A stretch of 64,000 nucleotides of DNA, taken from Polycladomyces subterraneus (GTDB lineage: Bacteria > Bacillota > Bacilli > Thermoactinomycetales > JIR-001). Shown in pieces: positions 35,041-44,977 of this stretch. The stretch spans positions 1 through 64,000 of the forward strand of contig NZ_JANRHH010000014.1 in the NCBI RefSeq assembly GCF_030433435.1. Reading direction: 5' to 3'. Numbering within the stretch: position 1 is the first letter of the stretch; every line of letters starts with the position of its first letter. The translations under genes and the position numbers were made by a program. The notes beneath the pieces are model-generated. The model was given only the letters and a program-made list of their open reading frames with translations, did not search any database and was not told the origin of the DNA.

Positions 35041-36768
35041 TTACTCATCCCCCAGCATCATCTCATCCAGCCCTGCTCCCGGTGCCACCATCGGATAGAC
35101 ATTTTCCTCCGGGTCCACCTGAAAGTCGATCACAACCGGACCGGGATGATCCAGGGCCTCCCGCCACACCTGACGTGCTTCCTCCTGCGTACGTGCCCGC
35201 ATACCTTTGACGCCATAGGCTTCCGCCAGCTTGACAAAATCCGGGCTGCCGGACAAGTCTACCTCACTGTAGCGGCGTTGATAAAACACTTCCTGCCATT
35301 GACGAACCATGCCCAAGCATTGGTTGTTGATGATGGCCACTTTGACAGGAATGTTGGCCAGTGCCACCACAGCCAGCTCTTGGGCAGTCATCTGGAACCC
35401 GCCGTCTCCCGTTACGGAGATCACCGTTCGGTCGGGGTACGCCAACTGCGCGCCGATCGCGGCGGGGAAACCGAAGCCCATCGTACCCAATCCGCCCGAG
35501 CTGATCAGCGAACGCGGCCGGGAAAAGCGGAAATATTGTGCCACCCACATCTGATGCTGACCCACGTCAGTGGTGACGATGGCATCCCCACCCGTTGTTT
35601 CATACAGGTGTTGGATCACCCATTGCGGTTTCAGCGTGTTGTCACTCTGCTTGTAGGTGAGTGGATACTGTTGTTTCAGCTGCTCCAATTTTTCCAACCA
35701 AGTTTCGGACTGACAAACCGGCAGATCCTGCAGGGCCACTTCCAACACCCGTTTCACATCACCGACGATCGGAATGTAGGTGTCAACGTTTTTGCCTATT
35801 TCTGCGGGGTCGATGTCGATGTGAACAATCTTGGCGCCCGTGGCGAATTTGTCGATCCTGCCCATTGTCACTCGGTCATCGAATCGGGCACCGATCCCGA
35901 TCAGCAAATCGCATTCTAGCAAAGCACGGTTGGCCGCTACCGTCCCATGCATCCCCGGCATCCCCAACCACAACGGATGCGTACCTGGGAAGCCACCGAG
36001 CCCCATCAATGTGGTCGTCACCGGAATTTGCGCCCGCTCCGCGAACGCGATCAATTCTTGATCGGAACCGGAGGTGACCACCCCTCCACCAGCCAAAATC
36101 AACGGTCGTTTCGACTCGGCGATCGCTTGATGCAGTTTCTCAATTTGCAGCGGGTGTGGATTCGTCGTGGGCTGATATCCACGGATGGATACTGTCTCCG
36201 GATAGGAAAACGGCGCCTTGGCATTGGAGACATCCTTGGGAATGTCGATCAGCACCGGCCCCGGCCGTCCGGTAGAGGCGATATGAAACGCTTCTTTCAC
36301 TACCCGCGGCAGATCTCTGACATCCTGTACCAGATAATTGTGCTTGGTGATCGGCATGGTAATGCCCGTGATGTCCGCTTCCTGGAACGCATCCGTGCCG
36401 ATCAGTTGTTGCGGGACGTTGCCGGTGATACACACCAACGGGATCGAATCCATCTGCGCCGTGGCAATCCCCGTCACCAAGTTGGTTGCCCCCGGTCCGG
36501 ACGTGGCAATTACCACTCCCGGTTTGCCCGTCGCCCGCGCGTATCCGTCCGCGGCGTGTATCGCCCCTTGTTCGTGGCGGTACAAAATATGTTTGATGCT
36601 TCCGTAATACAGAGAATCGTATATGGGAAGCACCGCCCCACCCGGATAACCGAAAATGAATTCCACATTCTCTTCAATCAGACAGCGAAGCAAAATCTCG
36701 GAACCGGTCAGCTCACGATCTGTCGACGCATGCTTCTGATCCGTCGTCATCGTTGCTGTCGTGGCCAA
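35041..36768 (-). CDS. ilvB: Acetolactate synthase catalytic (large) subunit
   Basis: A 575-residue TPP/FAD enzyme making acetolactate and acetohydroxybutyrate. It shows the TPP Glu region ([19 protein letters not shown]), FAD-domain sequence in the middle ([16 protein letters not shown]), and the TPP motif [14 protein letters not shown] ... [12 protein letters not shown]. First gene after the T-box leader, with GGGGGTTCCAGAATTGGCC before the start region. Confidence 0.97.
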   Translation of the reverse strand: MATTATMTTDQKHASTDRELTGSEILLRCLIEENVEFIFGYPGGAVLPIYDSLYYGSIKHILYRHEQGAIHAADGYARATGKPGVVIATSGPGATNLVTGIATAQMDSIPLVCITGNVPQQLIGTDAFQEADITGITMPITKHNYLVQDVRDLPRVVKEAFHIASTGRPGPVLIDIPKDVSNAKAPFSYPETVSIRGYQPTTNPHPLQIEKLHQAIAESKRPLILAGGGVVTSGSDQELIAFAERAQIPVTTTLMGLGGFPGTHPLWLGMPGMHGTVAANRALLECDLLIGIGARFDDRVTMGRIDKFATGAKIVHIDIDPAEIGKNVDTYIPIVGDVKRVLEVALQDLPVCQSETWLEKLEQLKQQYPLTYKQSDNTLKPQWVIQHLYETTGGDAIVTTDVGQHQMWVAQYFRFSRPRSLISSGGLGTMGFGFPAAIGAQLAYPDRTVISVTGDGGFQMTAQELAVVALANIPVKVAIINNQCLGMVRQWQEVFYQRRYSEVDLSGSPDFVKLAEAYGVKGMRARTQEEARQVWREALDHPGPVVIDFQVDPEENVYPMVAPGAGLDEMMLGDE

Positions 36769-36784
36769 TTCTGGAACCCCCTTT

Positions 36785-37095
36785 GAAAAAATGAAAACCT
36801 TTCACCCGTTGACAACAGCGAACACACCTGTCGTCTAGATTGGGGCGAAAGGTTCGCGGTACCACCCAACTTCACCGCCGCCTCGCGGCGTACGGCCTCC
36901 ACCGGTGCACTCTCGGTGAGTGCACCGCGTCGATAACGGCGACAACCGGAGAACACCTACTCCGGGATGCTTCATTGCATCCCGTTTCGATGGTCGGCTC
37001 CAAGGTGAGAGGGACAACCGGCGCGTGATCCCGTCTCATCAACCCGGGACTTTCTGTGACACGGCATCCGGCTCCCGTCCTTTTCACAGCCTTTG
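36785..37095 (-). promoter_or_regulatory. T-box riboswitch of the ilv-leu operon (CUC specifier)
   Basis: On the minus strand the T-box core GGGTGGTACCGCG lies at 36855-36867. Stem I has the typical CACAGAAAGTCCCGGGTTGA and TGAGACGGGA segment. The specifier loop reads CCCT-CTC-ACCTTGGAG, giving CUC (37007-37009) for tRNA-Leu, the same codon as in B. subtilis ilv-leu. The terminator pairs AACCTTTC with GAAAGGTT before a T-rich tract (36785-36862). Confidence 0.92.
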
Positions 37096-37490
37096 AACTC
37101 ATCAGTTTTTTCGTAAATAAAAACAAGCCTCTTCCAACAGGTGAACGACTCGATCCCCAGCTAAAAATACACACAGAGGTACCGAGTCTGGTCAGAACCT
37201 GCCGCAGAGGCTTTTATCCTCACGGTGTACACCCGCCCTCCGGCGAGTGCTGGTGTCGCTCGGTCACAGTCCCCTCGCGGGCGGAACCCTAGACACCCTC
37301 CCAACCAGAACTGCTCGTTGTCCGATTTAAGGAACCATTTTGATTATTTAGGTGTTATTATAGTCACCTCGGTTTGCGAATGTCAACCGGTTAAATCACT
37401 CTTTTTGTCTAAAAATTTTGTGAAAGCGATTCCATCAGCTTAAGGCAGGGCAGCATCTTGTTTTCAAACTTTTTGTGACAATGAATCAAA
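37096..37490. other. Region between the ilv T-box and ilvD
   Basis: No clear gene. It must hold the promoter of the ilv-leu operon. On the minus strand 37180-37290 reads DCDRATPALAGGRVYTVRIK, which looks like the C-terminus of a TnpB-type protein, so another IS relic is possible. ilvD converges from the right. Confidence 0.35.
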
Positions 37491-39161
37491 TCAGATTTCC
37501 CTCAACACGGCTCCGGTGCTGGCAGAAGTGACCAACCGCGCGTAACGCCGTAAATAGCCGCCTTTCACTTTGGGCTCCGGTTCCTGCCATTTTGTAAGGC
37601 GCTCCTGAATCACTTCGTCGGGAACATCCAGATGGATGCGTCGGTTGGGCAGGTCGATCTCGATGATATCACCCGGCTCTACTACGGCGATCACACCGCC
37701 TTCCGCCGCCTCAGGCGAAATATGACCGATACTGATGCCACGCGTCGCACCGGAAAAACGTCCGTCCGTGATCAACGCCACTTCCTTACCCAATCCCATG
37801 CCTGCAATCGCCGACGTGGGCGCCAACATCTCCGGCATGCCGGGGCCGCCTTTGGGACCTTCGTAGCGGATCACGACCACATCGCCGGATTTCACCTTGC
37901 CAAGCATAATCCCAGCCAATGCTTCGTCCTGCGACTCAAACACGACGGCCGGACCGCGGAACTTTTGAATCGAGGGATCGACCGCACCCGTTTTGATCAC
38001 CGCGCCGTCCGGCGCCAAGTTGCCATACAAGATGGCCAATCCGCCCGTCTGGCTGTATGCTTTTTCCAGTGGCCGGATCACTTCTTCATCCCGAATCTCG
38101 GCATCGGCGATATTTTCACCCAGCGTTTTCAAGGTGACCGTGGGTCGGTCGAGGTGGAGCAAACCGTCAATTTTGCTCAGCTCTTTCAAAATCGCCGAAA
38201 TCCCTCCGGCACGATCTACATCCTCCATGTGCCATTGCCCAGCCGGGCTCACCTTGCACAGATTGGGCACCCGTTCCGACAATTCGTTCAACCGGGACAA
38301 AGGATATTCCACACCCGCTTCATGCGCGATGGCCAATGTATGCAGAACCGTGTTGGTGGAACCGCCCATCGCCATATCCAACGCAAATGCGTTGTCAAGC
38401 GATTCGAGTGTCACGATATCGCGCGGCTTCAAATCCGCTTCAATCAGCTTCATAATCTGCCGTGCCGCGCGTCGGGCCAGTTCTTTCCGCTCCGGAGTGG
38501 CTGCCAGAATGCTGCCGTTTCCCGGCAGGGCAATCCCGAGTGCTTCGGCCAAACAGTTCATCGAGTTGGCGGTAAACATCCCCGAACATGAACCGCAGCT
38601 CGGACAACCGTTATCCTCCAGCAGTTTCAACTCCTGCTCATCGATGTGCCCTGCTTTGTAGGCACCCACTCCTTCAAAGACGGAAGCCAGGTCGACGGTG
38701 CGTCCGTCCGGCAGCCGTCCCGCAGCCATCGGACCACCGCTGATGAAGATCGTCGGGATGTTGACCCTCATCGCCCCCATCATCATGCCTGGCGTAATTT
38801 TGTCACAGTTGGGGATACAGATCAGCCCGTCAAACCAGTGCGCGTTGGCCACAGTCTCCAGGGAATCCGCGATCAGCTCCCGGCTGGGCAGGGAGTAACG
38901 CATGCCGATGTGACCCATCGCGATCCCATCGTCCACACCGATCACATTAAATTCAAAGGGTACGCCGCCCGCTTCCCAAACAGCTTCCTTCACCACGCGG
39001 GCAAATTCGTCCAAATGTTTGTGCCCAGGGATGATTTCCACAAATGAGTTGCAAATCCCGATAAACGGTTTGTCGAAGTCCTCATCTTTCAGTCCCGTCG
39101 CCTTGAGCAAACTCCTGTGCGGAGCACGGTCAAATCCCTTTTTGATTTTATCGCTTCGCAT
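37491..39161 (-). CDS. ilvD: Dihydroxy-acid dehydratase
   Basis: A 556-residue Fe-S dehydratase for valine, isoleucine and leucine synthesis. The cluster cysteines are visible in [14 protein letters not shown] and [18 protein letters not shown], plus an early C in GICNSF. The C-terminal swivel domain includes [19 protein letters not shown]. Full length. A separate unit from the T-box operon, read toward it; it may have its own promoter near 39190-39240. Confidence 0.96.
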   Translation of the reverse strand: MRSDKIKKGFDRAPHRSLLKATGLKDEDFDKPFIGICNSFVEIIPGHKHLDEFARVVKEAVWEAGGVPFEFNVIGVDDGIAMGHIGMRYSLPSRELIADSLETVANAHWFDGLICIPNCDKITPGMMMGAMRVNIPTIFISGGPMAAGRLPDGRTVDLASVFEGVGAYKAGHIDEQELKLLEDNGCPSCGSCSGMFTANSMNCLAEALGIALPGNGSILAATPERKELARRAARQIMKLIEADLKPRDIVTLESLDNAFALDMAMGGSTNTVLHTLAIAHEAGVEYPLSRLNELSERVPNLCKVSPAGQWHMEDVDRAGGISAILKELSKIDGLLHLDRPTVTLKTLGENIADAEIRDEEVIRPLEKAYSQTGGLAILYGNLAPDGAVIKTGAVDPSIQKFRGPAVVFESQDEALAGIMLGKVKSGDVVVIRYEGPKGGPGMPEMLAPTSAIAGMGLGKEVALITDGRFSGATRGISIGHISPEAAEGGVIAVVEPGDIIEIDLPNRRIHLDVPDEVIQERLTKWQEPEPKVKGGYLRRYARLVTSASTGAVLREI

Positions 39162-39325
39162 CAGTTCGCCCCCTTTTTCAATAAAAGAAATATTGTTGAC
39201 AATCTTAGTACAAAATCCGCAATCTGTCCACAGGGGGATTTAATTTGTTTGGAGTCGTGACAAAATACACGAATTGCCGTATCCTATATTTAGATATTTA
39301 TCTAATTGTTTTAGAGGTGATTTCC

Positions 39326-39598
39326 CTGAACGAAACATTTAAAGCATTGGCCGATCCGACGCGCCGGCAAATTCTCCGTCTATTGCGAGAAGGAGATTTG
39401 ACGGCCGGTGAGATCGCCGAACATTTCAACATGACCAAACCCAGCATCTCCCATCATCTCAATTTGCTGAAACAGGCACGATTGGTATTGAGTGAACGAA
39501 AAGGCCAATATATCGTCTATTCGCTCAACACCACCGTCGTTCAAGAAGTTTTGCGCTGGCTGATGGATATCAGCGACTCTCCCAATCGGAAGGAATGA
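39326..39598 (+). CDS. SdpR-like ArsR-family repressor
   Basis: A 90-residue winged-helix regulator. NETFKALADPTRRQILRLLR, then DLTAGEIAEHFNMTKPSISH and HLNLLKQARLV closely resembles B. subtilis SdpR. The frame has no ATG at the right place: GAGGTGA is 5 nt before a CTG at 39326 (LNETFKAL), giving the usual SdpR length; a GTG at 39317 overlaps the ribosome site. A non-standard CTG start is therefore likely. The stop overlaps the next gene by ATGA. It probably represses its own operon. Confidence 0.85.
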   Translation: MNETFKALADPTRRQILRLLREGDLTAGEIAEHFNMTKPSISHHLNLLKQARLVLSERKGQYIVYSLNTTVVQEVLRWLMDISDSPNRKE

Positions 39599-40263
39599 TG
39601 AGCATGATCCGAAATAATCAGCATTGGCGTTGGAACGACTGGGCAGTGTTGGCGGTTGCGATCCTACCGATTGTAATCGCATGGATATTGTATCCCGCCT
39701 TGCCGCCCAAGATGGCCGTCCATTTCGGGATCACGGGTCAACCCAACGGATACCAGTCCAAAAGCACCTTTCTGATCATCCAAGGGTTACTGTTGTTGGC
39801 CGTTCCCCTGTTAACCAAGTTTTTACCCATGGTGGACCCGAAACGGGAAAACTACGCCAAATTTCGCCGTTTTTATGTGATCTTTCGCTTGACCATCACC
39901 ACGTTTCTGACCGTGATGTTCGGCTTGATACTGGCCTTCAACCTGGGATTCCGCATCCATATGCAGATGGCCGTATTGTTGATGGTTGGTCTGATCTGGA
40001 TGGTGATCGGAAATTTCCTGGGTCAGGTTCGGTTCAATTATTTCTTCGGGATCAGAACCCCTTGGACACTGGCGGATGAAGAGGTATGGCGACGCACCCA
40101 CCGCTTGGCGGCTCCTCTCTGGGTAATTGCAGGTGTGTTGATGCTCATCGCTGCTTTCCTGCCCGGCTGGTTGGCGGTGGGGATTTTGGTGACGGCAATC
40201 GGGCTTACGGCGGTGATTCCGGGAGTCTATTCGTTTGTCGTCTATCGTAGACGTCATCGGTAG
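39595..40263 (+). CDS. SdpI-like membrane protein
   Basis: A 222-residue protein with six hydrophobic helices. It carries the DUF1648-type start (WAVLAVAILPIVIAWILYPA, then LPPKMAVHFGITGQPNGYQSK) and the SdpI domain (GLIWMVIGNFLGQVRFNYFFG, then RTPWTLADEEVWRRTHRLA). In B. subtilis SdpI is the immunity and signal receptor for the SDP toxin and sequesters SdpR. No sdpABC toxin genes are in the window. ATGA overlap with the regulator supports a two-gene operon. Confidence 0.88.
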   Translation: MMSMIRNNQHWRWNDWAVLAVAILPIVIAWILYPALPPKMAVHFGITGQPNGYQSKSTFLIIQGLLLLAVPLLTKFLPMVDPKRENYAKFRRFYVIFRLTITTFLTVMFGLILAFNLGFRIHMQMAVLLMVGLIWMVIGNFLGQVRFNYFFGIRTPWTLADEEVWRRTHRLAAPLWVIAGVLMLIAAFLPGWLAVGILVTAIGLTAVIPGVYSFVVYRRRHR

Positions 40264-40284
40264 ATCTATTGGCATGTGAGAGTT

Positions 40285-40345
40285 TCTTCGCGGGCAATTC
40301 CTCTATGCGAGGCTAGCTTGCGCGTTCTGCATATTTGGTCCGAAG
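40285..40345 (+). repeat. Dispersed structured repeat, degenerate copy R3
   Basis: Shorter and more decayed than R1, R2 and R4. It keeps CGCGGGCAATTCCTCTA. CGGGCAA (40291-40297) and TTGCGCG (40318-40324) can still mostly pair. Just downstream of the SdpI-like gene. Confidence 0.4.
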
Positions 40346-40381
40346 CGACCGTGCGCTGCTTGTATCTGACCAAAAAATAGG

Positions 40382-40417
40382 AAAAGCTACCCTAGAAAAC
40401 ATAGGGTAGCTTTTCAG
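40382..40417. terminator. Bidirectional terminator
   Basis: AAAAGCTACCCTA-GAAAACA-TAGGGTAGCTTTT, a perfect stem with A and T tracts on the two sides, between the SdpI-like gene and the AKR gene on the other strand. Confidence 0.9.
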
Positions 40418-40522
40418 GTTATTGACAAAGTTCACGGGCTCGAAATTCCCGTCTCTGCTTCTAGCAACCTCTAAAGTCGCTCACCGCTATTCTAAAAACG
40501 GTGGATGATTCGAATGTCCACG

Positions 40523-41353
40523 TCAGAAATCAAAGTTGTCCGGATCGGGACCAAAGCGGTGGTTTTTGTTCAACGCATCCAGTTTCGCCATGTCTTCCGC
40601 CGTCAGTTCAAAATCAAAGATGTCTGCATTTTCTTTGATACGATGTTCTTTCACGGATTTTGGAATGGTAACAACGCCATGCTGGAGATCCCAACGCAAT
40701 ACGATTTGCGCCGGCGTTTTGCCATATTTTTTTGCCAGCTCCTGAATCTCCGGAACGTTGACCACTTCCCCTTGCATGAGTGGGCTCCAAGCTTCAAGCT
40801 GAATGTTTTGCTCTTTGCAATAAGCGAGAAGTTCCATTTGCGTCAGGTAAGGGTGAAACTCCACTTGATTCACCATCGGTTTTACTTCGCAATCTTCGAT
40901 CACATCTTTGAGATGGTGCACCTGGAAGTTGCTCACACCGATTGCCCGCACCCATCCTTCTTTATACAGCTTCTCGAGCGCTTTCCACGTTTCTTTGTAT
41001 TTTCCTTTCACCGGCCAATGTACCAAGTACAAGTCCACATATTCCAGACCTAATTTCTTGCGGCTGGTTTCAAATGCCTTCAAGGTGGATTCGTACCCTT
41101 GATCGGCATTCCACACTTTGGTCGTGATAAACAATTCCTCGCGCGGTACACCGCATTCCTTGATCGCTCTGCCGACACCCTCTTCGTTTTGATAAACTGC
41201 CGCCGTGTCCACGCTGCGATAGCCGGTTTGGATCGCCGATTTTACCGCATTTTCCACTTCGCTTCCTTCTTTTGCTTTCCAAACGCCCAAGCCGAGCCAT
41301 GGGAATTTCACGCCGTTAGCCAAAACCGTCGTATCTGCAATATGTTTCGCCAT
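40523..41353 (-). CDS. Aldo/keto reductase (YvgN/AKR5-like)
   Basis: A 276-residue NADPH-dependent reductase. Catalytic Asp/Tyr are in [15 protein letters not shown], Lys in [12 protein letters not shown], His in [11 protein letters not shown]. The cofactor end reads [13 protein letters not shown]. The length fits glyoxal/methylglyoxal reductase YvgN, so reactive aldehydes are likely substrates (inference from the family). Monocistronic. Confidence 0.9.
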   Translation of the reverse strand: MAKHIADTTVLANGVKFPWLGLGVWKAKEGSEVENAVKSAIQTGYRSVDTAAVYQNEEGVGRAIKECGVPREELFITTKVWNADQGYESTLKAFETSRKKLGLEYVDLYLVHWPVKGKYKETWKALEKLYKEGWVRAIGVSNFQVHHLKDVIEDCEVKPMVNQVEFHPYLTQMELLAYCKEQNIQLEAWSPLMQGEVVNVPEIQELAKKYGKTPAQIVLRWDLQHGVVTIPKSVKEHRIKENADIFDFELTAEDMAKLDALNKNHRFGPDPDNFDF

Positions 41354-41592
41354 CTATGTATTCCCCCCGCCATTTGAGTTGAGCCTACCTCAAGTGGTTG
41401 ATCCCCTCTGAACAATCACTAAACATAAAGAAGTTTCTTTATTATTTTACATAAAAAACAATCCAAGATCAAGGGTAGTTTGAAGAATCAGTCATCAGAT
41501 CATGCAACCGACCAATCAAAGATTGCATGATTGCCTTTCTTTTTATATAATTAATAAAGTTAACATTTTATGCATCGGAAAGGAGGCGCGAT

Positions 41593-42009
41593 GTGAGCAC
41601 CCGGCAGGAACTGCTTCATGAATTGGAGATTTCCCTTCGAACCTTGATTCGCAAATTGCGAAAGGAATTGCAAGCCGTTTTGGGTGAAACCATTTCCAAC
41701 GGTGATTTCTTCATCCTCAAACAGCTGCAGGAGAGGGGACCGCAAACCGTGTCGGAGCTCGCCCAGGAACTCGAGGTTTCCGCCAGCCACATTACCAATG
41801 TGACTGATCGATTGGTGAACAAAGGATGGGTGGAGCGCCAACGTTCCCGCCGCGACAAACGAGTGGTAGAACTGCGGATCACAAACGAAGGGGAAACGAT
41901 CATCCGGGAGTTGGGAGAGAAAAAACGGGCTTATTTCCAGCGTCGGTTCGATTGTTTGACGACGGAAGAGATTGAAACGCTGACGCGTCTGTTTCAGAAA
42001 TTGATCTGA
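41593..42009 (+). CDS. MarR-family transcriptional regulator
   Basis: A 138-residue winged-helix regulator starting at GTG 41593 after AAGGAGGCGCGAT. The DNA-binding part is GPQTVSELAQELEVSASHIT, NVTDRLVNKGWVERQRSRRD, K. It precedes a drug-efflux MFS gene by 73 nt on the same strand, so it probably represses both and responds to an effluxed compound. Confidence 0.9.
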   Translation: MSTRQELLHELEISLRTLIRKLRKELQAVLGETISNGDFFILKQLQERGPQTVSELAQELEVSASHITNVTDRLVNKGWVERQRSRRDKRVVELRITNEGETIIRELGEKKRAYFQRRFDCLTTEEIETLTRLFQKLI

Positions 42010-42082
42010 CAGACGCGCTTTATTTGATCATTATTTCACTACATAAACTTTTCTGTGGTCTAATGAAAAAGGGGGAAAATGG

Positions 42083-43711
42083 ATGGAGCACCTGGATACG
42101 AAGCGGAAAATGACAATCATGGTGGCGATCATGGCATCCATGTTGTTTGCCGCACTCAACCAGACGATCGTCGGCAACGCGTTGCCCCGCATCGTTTCCA
42201 AACTGGGGGGCATGTCCTATTTCAACTGGGTGTTCACCATCTACATGCTGACGTCCAGCATCACAGCCATCCTGGTCGGGAAACTCTCCGACATCTACGG
42301 CCGGAAGCCGTTTCTGTTAATCGGGATCGGTCTCTTCGTGACGGGTTCCCTTTTGTGCGGCACCGCCACCAACATCTTTGAACTCATTCTGTATCGCGGG
42401 TTTCAGGGATTGGGCGGTGGAATGATCATGTCCACGGCATTCACCTCCGTCGGTGATCTGTTTCCGCCCCGCGAACGGGGACGATGGCAGGGCGCCCTGA
42501 GTGCCGCGTTTGGAGTGGCCAGCGTGCTGGGACCCACATTGGGCGGGTATATTGTGGATCATTGGGAATGGCACTGGGTCTTTTGGATCTTTCTTCCCTT
42601 CGGACTGGTGGCGTTTATGTTGATCTGGTGGCTGTTCCCCTCGGTCAGCCGCAAAGAGAAGGAACCGATCGACATGGCGGGGGCGGCTTTGCTTGTGTTG
42701 ACCATCACGCCGATATTGCTGGCCTTCTCTTGGGCAGGGAGTAAATACGCCTGGTCCTCCCCCATCATCATCGGCCTGTTCAGCGGTTCGATGCTGGCAC
42801 TGGTTCTGTTCATTTGGGTAGAGCAAAGAGCGAAAAATCCGGTCTTACCCTTGCATCTGTTCGGCAACCGCGTATTTACCTTATCTAACCTGGTGAATTT
42901 CACATTAGGGATCGGTATGTTCGGGGCCATCATCTACACCCCGTTCTTCATCCAGGGTGTGATCGGCACTTCTGCCACCCAATCCAGTTTCGTGACCATC
43001 CCGCTTACCTTGAGCATGGTCGTCGCGAGTATCATCGGCGGTCAAATCGTCTCACGGACGGGGAGATACAAAGGTCTCGCCCTGTTCGGCATTTTGCTCA
43101 TGGCAAGCGGCATGTATCTGATGTCGTTGTTGGACACCGATGCCACAAACGGATCCGTCGTTCTATATATGATCGTGATCGGGACGGGATTGGGAATCGC
43201 TTTCCCCATTTTCACGCTGACGGTGCAAAATGCAGTAGAACACCGCCATCTCGGTGTGGCCACTTCTTCCACCCAACTGTTCCGGCAAATGGGAGGAACC
43301 GTTGGAGTAGCCGTGATGGGAACGATCCTGTCCAGCCATATGAAAGACGAAATGTCACGTTTAGCGACACAACATCCAGCACAACCAGCCCTGTCCCACG
43401 CGTTGGCGCAGAAACTGAGTGCCCTGCACAACCCGCAGATCCTGTTGAACCCGGACCGATTGGCGCAGATTCGGCACAGTCTTCCGGAAGCCATGTCGGG
43501 AATGTTTGACCATGTTATTCGGATGTTGAGGACGACACTGGCACACGCACTGGACAGCGTATTTTTAACGGGAGCAATCGTGCTGTTCACGGCACTGGTC
43601 TTCACCTTGTGGCTGAAAGAGATTCCGCTGCGCACCTCCAACCGATCTGAGGACACCCCGCAACGGGAAGGATCAGTCGGTCATGTTGCTGAGGAACAAG
43701 CAACCCCGTAA
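42083..43711 (+). CDS. DHA2-family (EmrB/LmrB-like) MFS drug transporter
   Basis: A 542-residue, 14-helix proton-coupled exporter. Motif A appears as GKLSDIYGRKPFLLIG, motif C as VLGPTLGGYIVDHWEWHWVF, and motif D1 as FAALNQTIVGNALPRI. A cytoplasmic loop and the hydrophilic tail follow helix 14. AAAAAGGGGGAAAATGG precedes the ATG. The adjacent MarR regulator supports a drug-efflux role; the substrate is unknown. Confidence 0.93.
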   Translation: MEHLDTKRKMTIMVAIMASMLFAALNQTIVGNALPRIVSKLGGMSYFNWVFTIYMLTSSITAILVGKLSDIYGRKPFLLIGIGLFVTGSLLCGTATNIFELILYRGFQGLGGGMIMSTAFTSVGDLFPPRERGRWQGALSAAFGVASVLGPTLGGYIVDHWEWHWVFWIFLPFGLVAFMLIWWLFPSVSRKEKEPIDMAGAALLVLTITPILLAFSWAGSKYAWSSPIIIGLFSGSMLALVLFIWVEQRAKNPVLPLHLFGNRVFTLSNLVNFTLGIGMFGAIIYTPFFIQGVIGTSATQSSFVTIPLTLSMVVASIIGGQIVSRTGRYKGLALFGILLMASGMYLMSLLDTDATNGSVVLYMIVIGTGLGIAFPIFTLTVQNAVEHRHLGVATSSTQLFRQMGGTVGVAVMGTILSSHMKDEMSRLATQHPAQPALSHALAQKLSALHNPQILLNPDRLAQIRHSLPEAMSGMFDHVIRMLRTTLAHALDSVFLTGAIVLFTALVFTLWLKEIPLRTSNRSEDTPQREGSVGHVAEEQATP

Positions 43712-43723
43712 CTTGGTCATCAC

Positions 43724-43750
43724 ACCTGTCCATCCGGGCAGGTATTTTTT
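43724..43750 (+). terminator. Terminator after the MFS gene
   Basis: ACCTGTCC-ATC-CGGGCAGGT followed by ATTTTTTATG. Confidence 0.75.
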
Positions 43751-43842
43751 ATGAAAAAAACAAAAGGACTTTACGAAAAAATCGAAAAGTGATGATAAAA
43801 AAAGAGAGAGACGAAAGTCCCAAGACCAAAGGAGGATGTCGC

Positions 43843-44931
43843 GTGAATCATTATGGTTGGAAGCGGCCGATTGTCGGACTGGTCCTGGTATTGGTGGTCT
43901 TCGGGATGATGCCGATCCTGTCCCCCGTCCATCGGGCAGATGCCGCCTCTTACACATCCGTTGTATCGGACGTAGTGGATGGTGACACCATTCATTTGCA
44001 AACACCGGTATTGGGCTCCACCACTGTTCGGCTGGTGTCCATCGATACCCCTGAAACCAATTACAATGGGCAAAACCAGGGACACCACGCCTATGAAGCA
44101 TCGGACTATCTCAAACAGCTCCTGCCTCCCGGCACACCGGTGACCATCGAGACTGACGTGGAGGAAAAGGACAACTACGGCCGCGTTCTGGGTCATGTAT
44201 GGAAAGGCAATCTCGACGTCAACAAGGAGATCTTACGCCAAGGCCATGCTGTGACGTATTACATCTATCCCAACATGAAGTATTACGAGGAATATCGCGC
44301 CGCGATGCTCGAAGCGAAACAAGCAGGACGGGGGATTTGGAATCCAGCCGACCCGCTGACGGAACTGCCGTTTGAATTTCGCCTGCGCATCGGTGGACGC
44401 CAACCGGACAAATATGTAGGTGATTATTACACCAAAACCTACGTGGATCCAGCCGACTATCAACAGATTCCGGTCGAAAACCGCGTCTTTTTCTGGACGG
44501 AAGCCGATGCGCAATCAGCCGGATACACGCGCAACAACGGGGGAGCCACCGGCTCGGTCTTGATCAATGAGGTCCTGCCGGCACCCAACACGGCATTTTC
44601 CAAGGAATTCGTGGAATTGTACAATCCGTCCGACAGCCCGGTCAATATCGGCGGCTACATCATCGACGACATCGTCGGCGGTGGTTCGTCTCCCTACACG
44701 ATCCCGTCCGGCACCACCATCCCCGCCCATGGATACTGGGTATGGGAAACCAACAACTATTTCAACAATACCGGTGATGATGTCACTTTGAAAGATTCCT
44801 CCGGAAAGGTCATCGACCAATATACCTATTCCTCCACAGCCTATGATGCGTCGTGGTACCGCTATCCTGACGGTGGAAATTGGTCCGCTACCCAAGATAC
44901 CACCCCGACGAAGGGTGCGGCCAACCAGTAA
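43843..44931 (+). CDS. Secreted thermonuclease (SNase) fused to a lamin-tail domain
   Basis: A 362-residue exported protein. A signal peptide spans 1-35 (basic KRP then VGLVLVLVVFGMMPIL, cut near ADA-A). The SNase OB-fold nuclease follows (~36-170), with catalytic Arg63 (VRLVSIDTPET), Glu71 and Arg114 (DNYGRVLGHVW). A linker leads to a lamin-tail domain at about 238-355 (SVLINEVLPAPNTAFSKEFV, ELYNPSDSP), an Ig-like fold thought to bind DNA or surfaces. GTG 43843 follows AGGAGGATGTCGC. It probably degrades extracellular nucleic acids, with the second domain aiding binding. Confidence 0.9.
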   Translation: MNHYGWKRPIVGLVLVLVVFGMMPILSPVHRADAASYTSVVSDVVDGDTIHLQTPVLGSTTVRLVSIDTPETNYNGQNQGHHAYEASDYLKQLLPPGTPVTIETDVEEKDNYGRVLGHVWKGNLDVNKEILRQGHAVTYYIYPNMKYYEEYRAAMLEAKQAGRGIWNPADPLTELPFEFRLRIGGRQPDKYVGDYYTKTYVDPADYQQIPVENRVFFWTEADAQSAGYTRNNGGATGSVLINEVLPAPNTAFSKEFVELYNPSDSPVNIGGYIIDDIVGGGSSPYTIPSGTTIPAHGYWVWETNNYFNNTGDDVTLKDSSGKVIDQYTYSSTAYDASWYRYPDGGNWSATQDTTPTKGAANQ

Positions 44932-44944
44932 CCGACGGAACAAA

Positions 44945-44974
44945 GAAGACGGCCGGGAACCCGGCCGTCTATTC
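44945..44974. terminator. Bidirectional terminator between nuclease and subtilase 4
   Basis: AGACGGCCGGG-AA-CCCGGCCGTCT between convergent genes. Confidence 0.88.
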
Positions 44975-44977
44975 ATC

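Noticed and set aside
37171-37320. TnpB C-terminal relic before the ilv leader
   Set aside because: A stretch reads like a TnpB end, but the region must also contain the ilv promoter and the match is too short to call.
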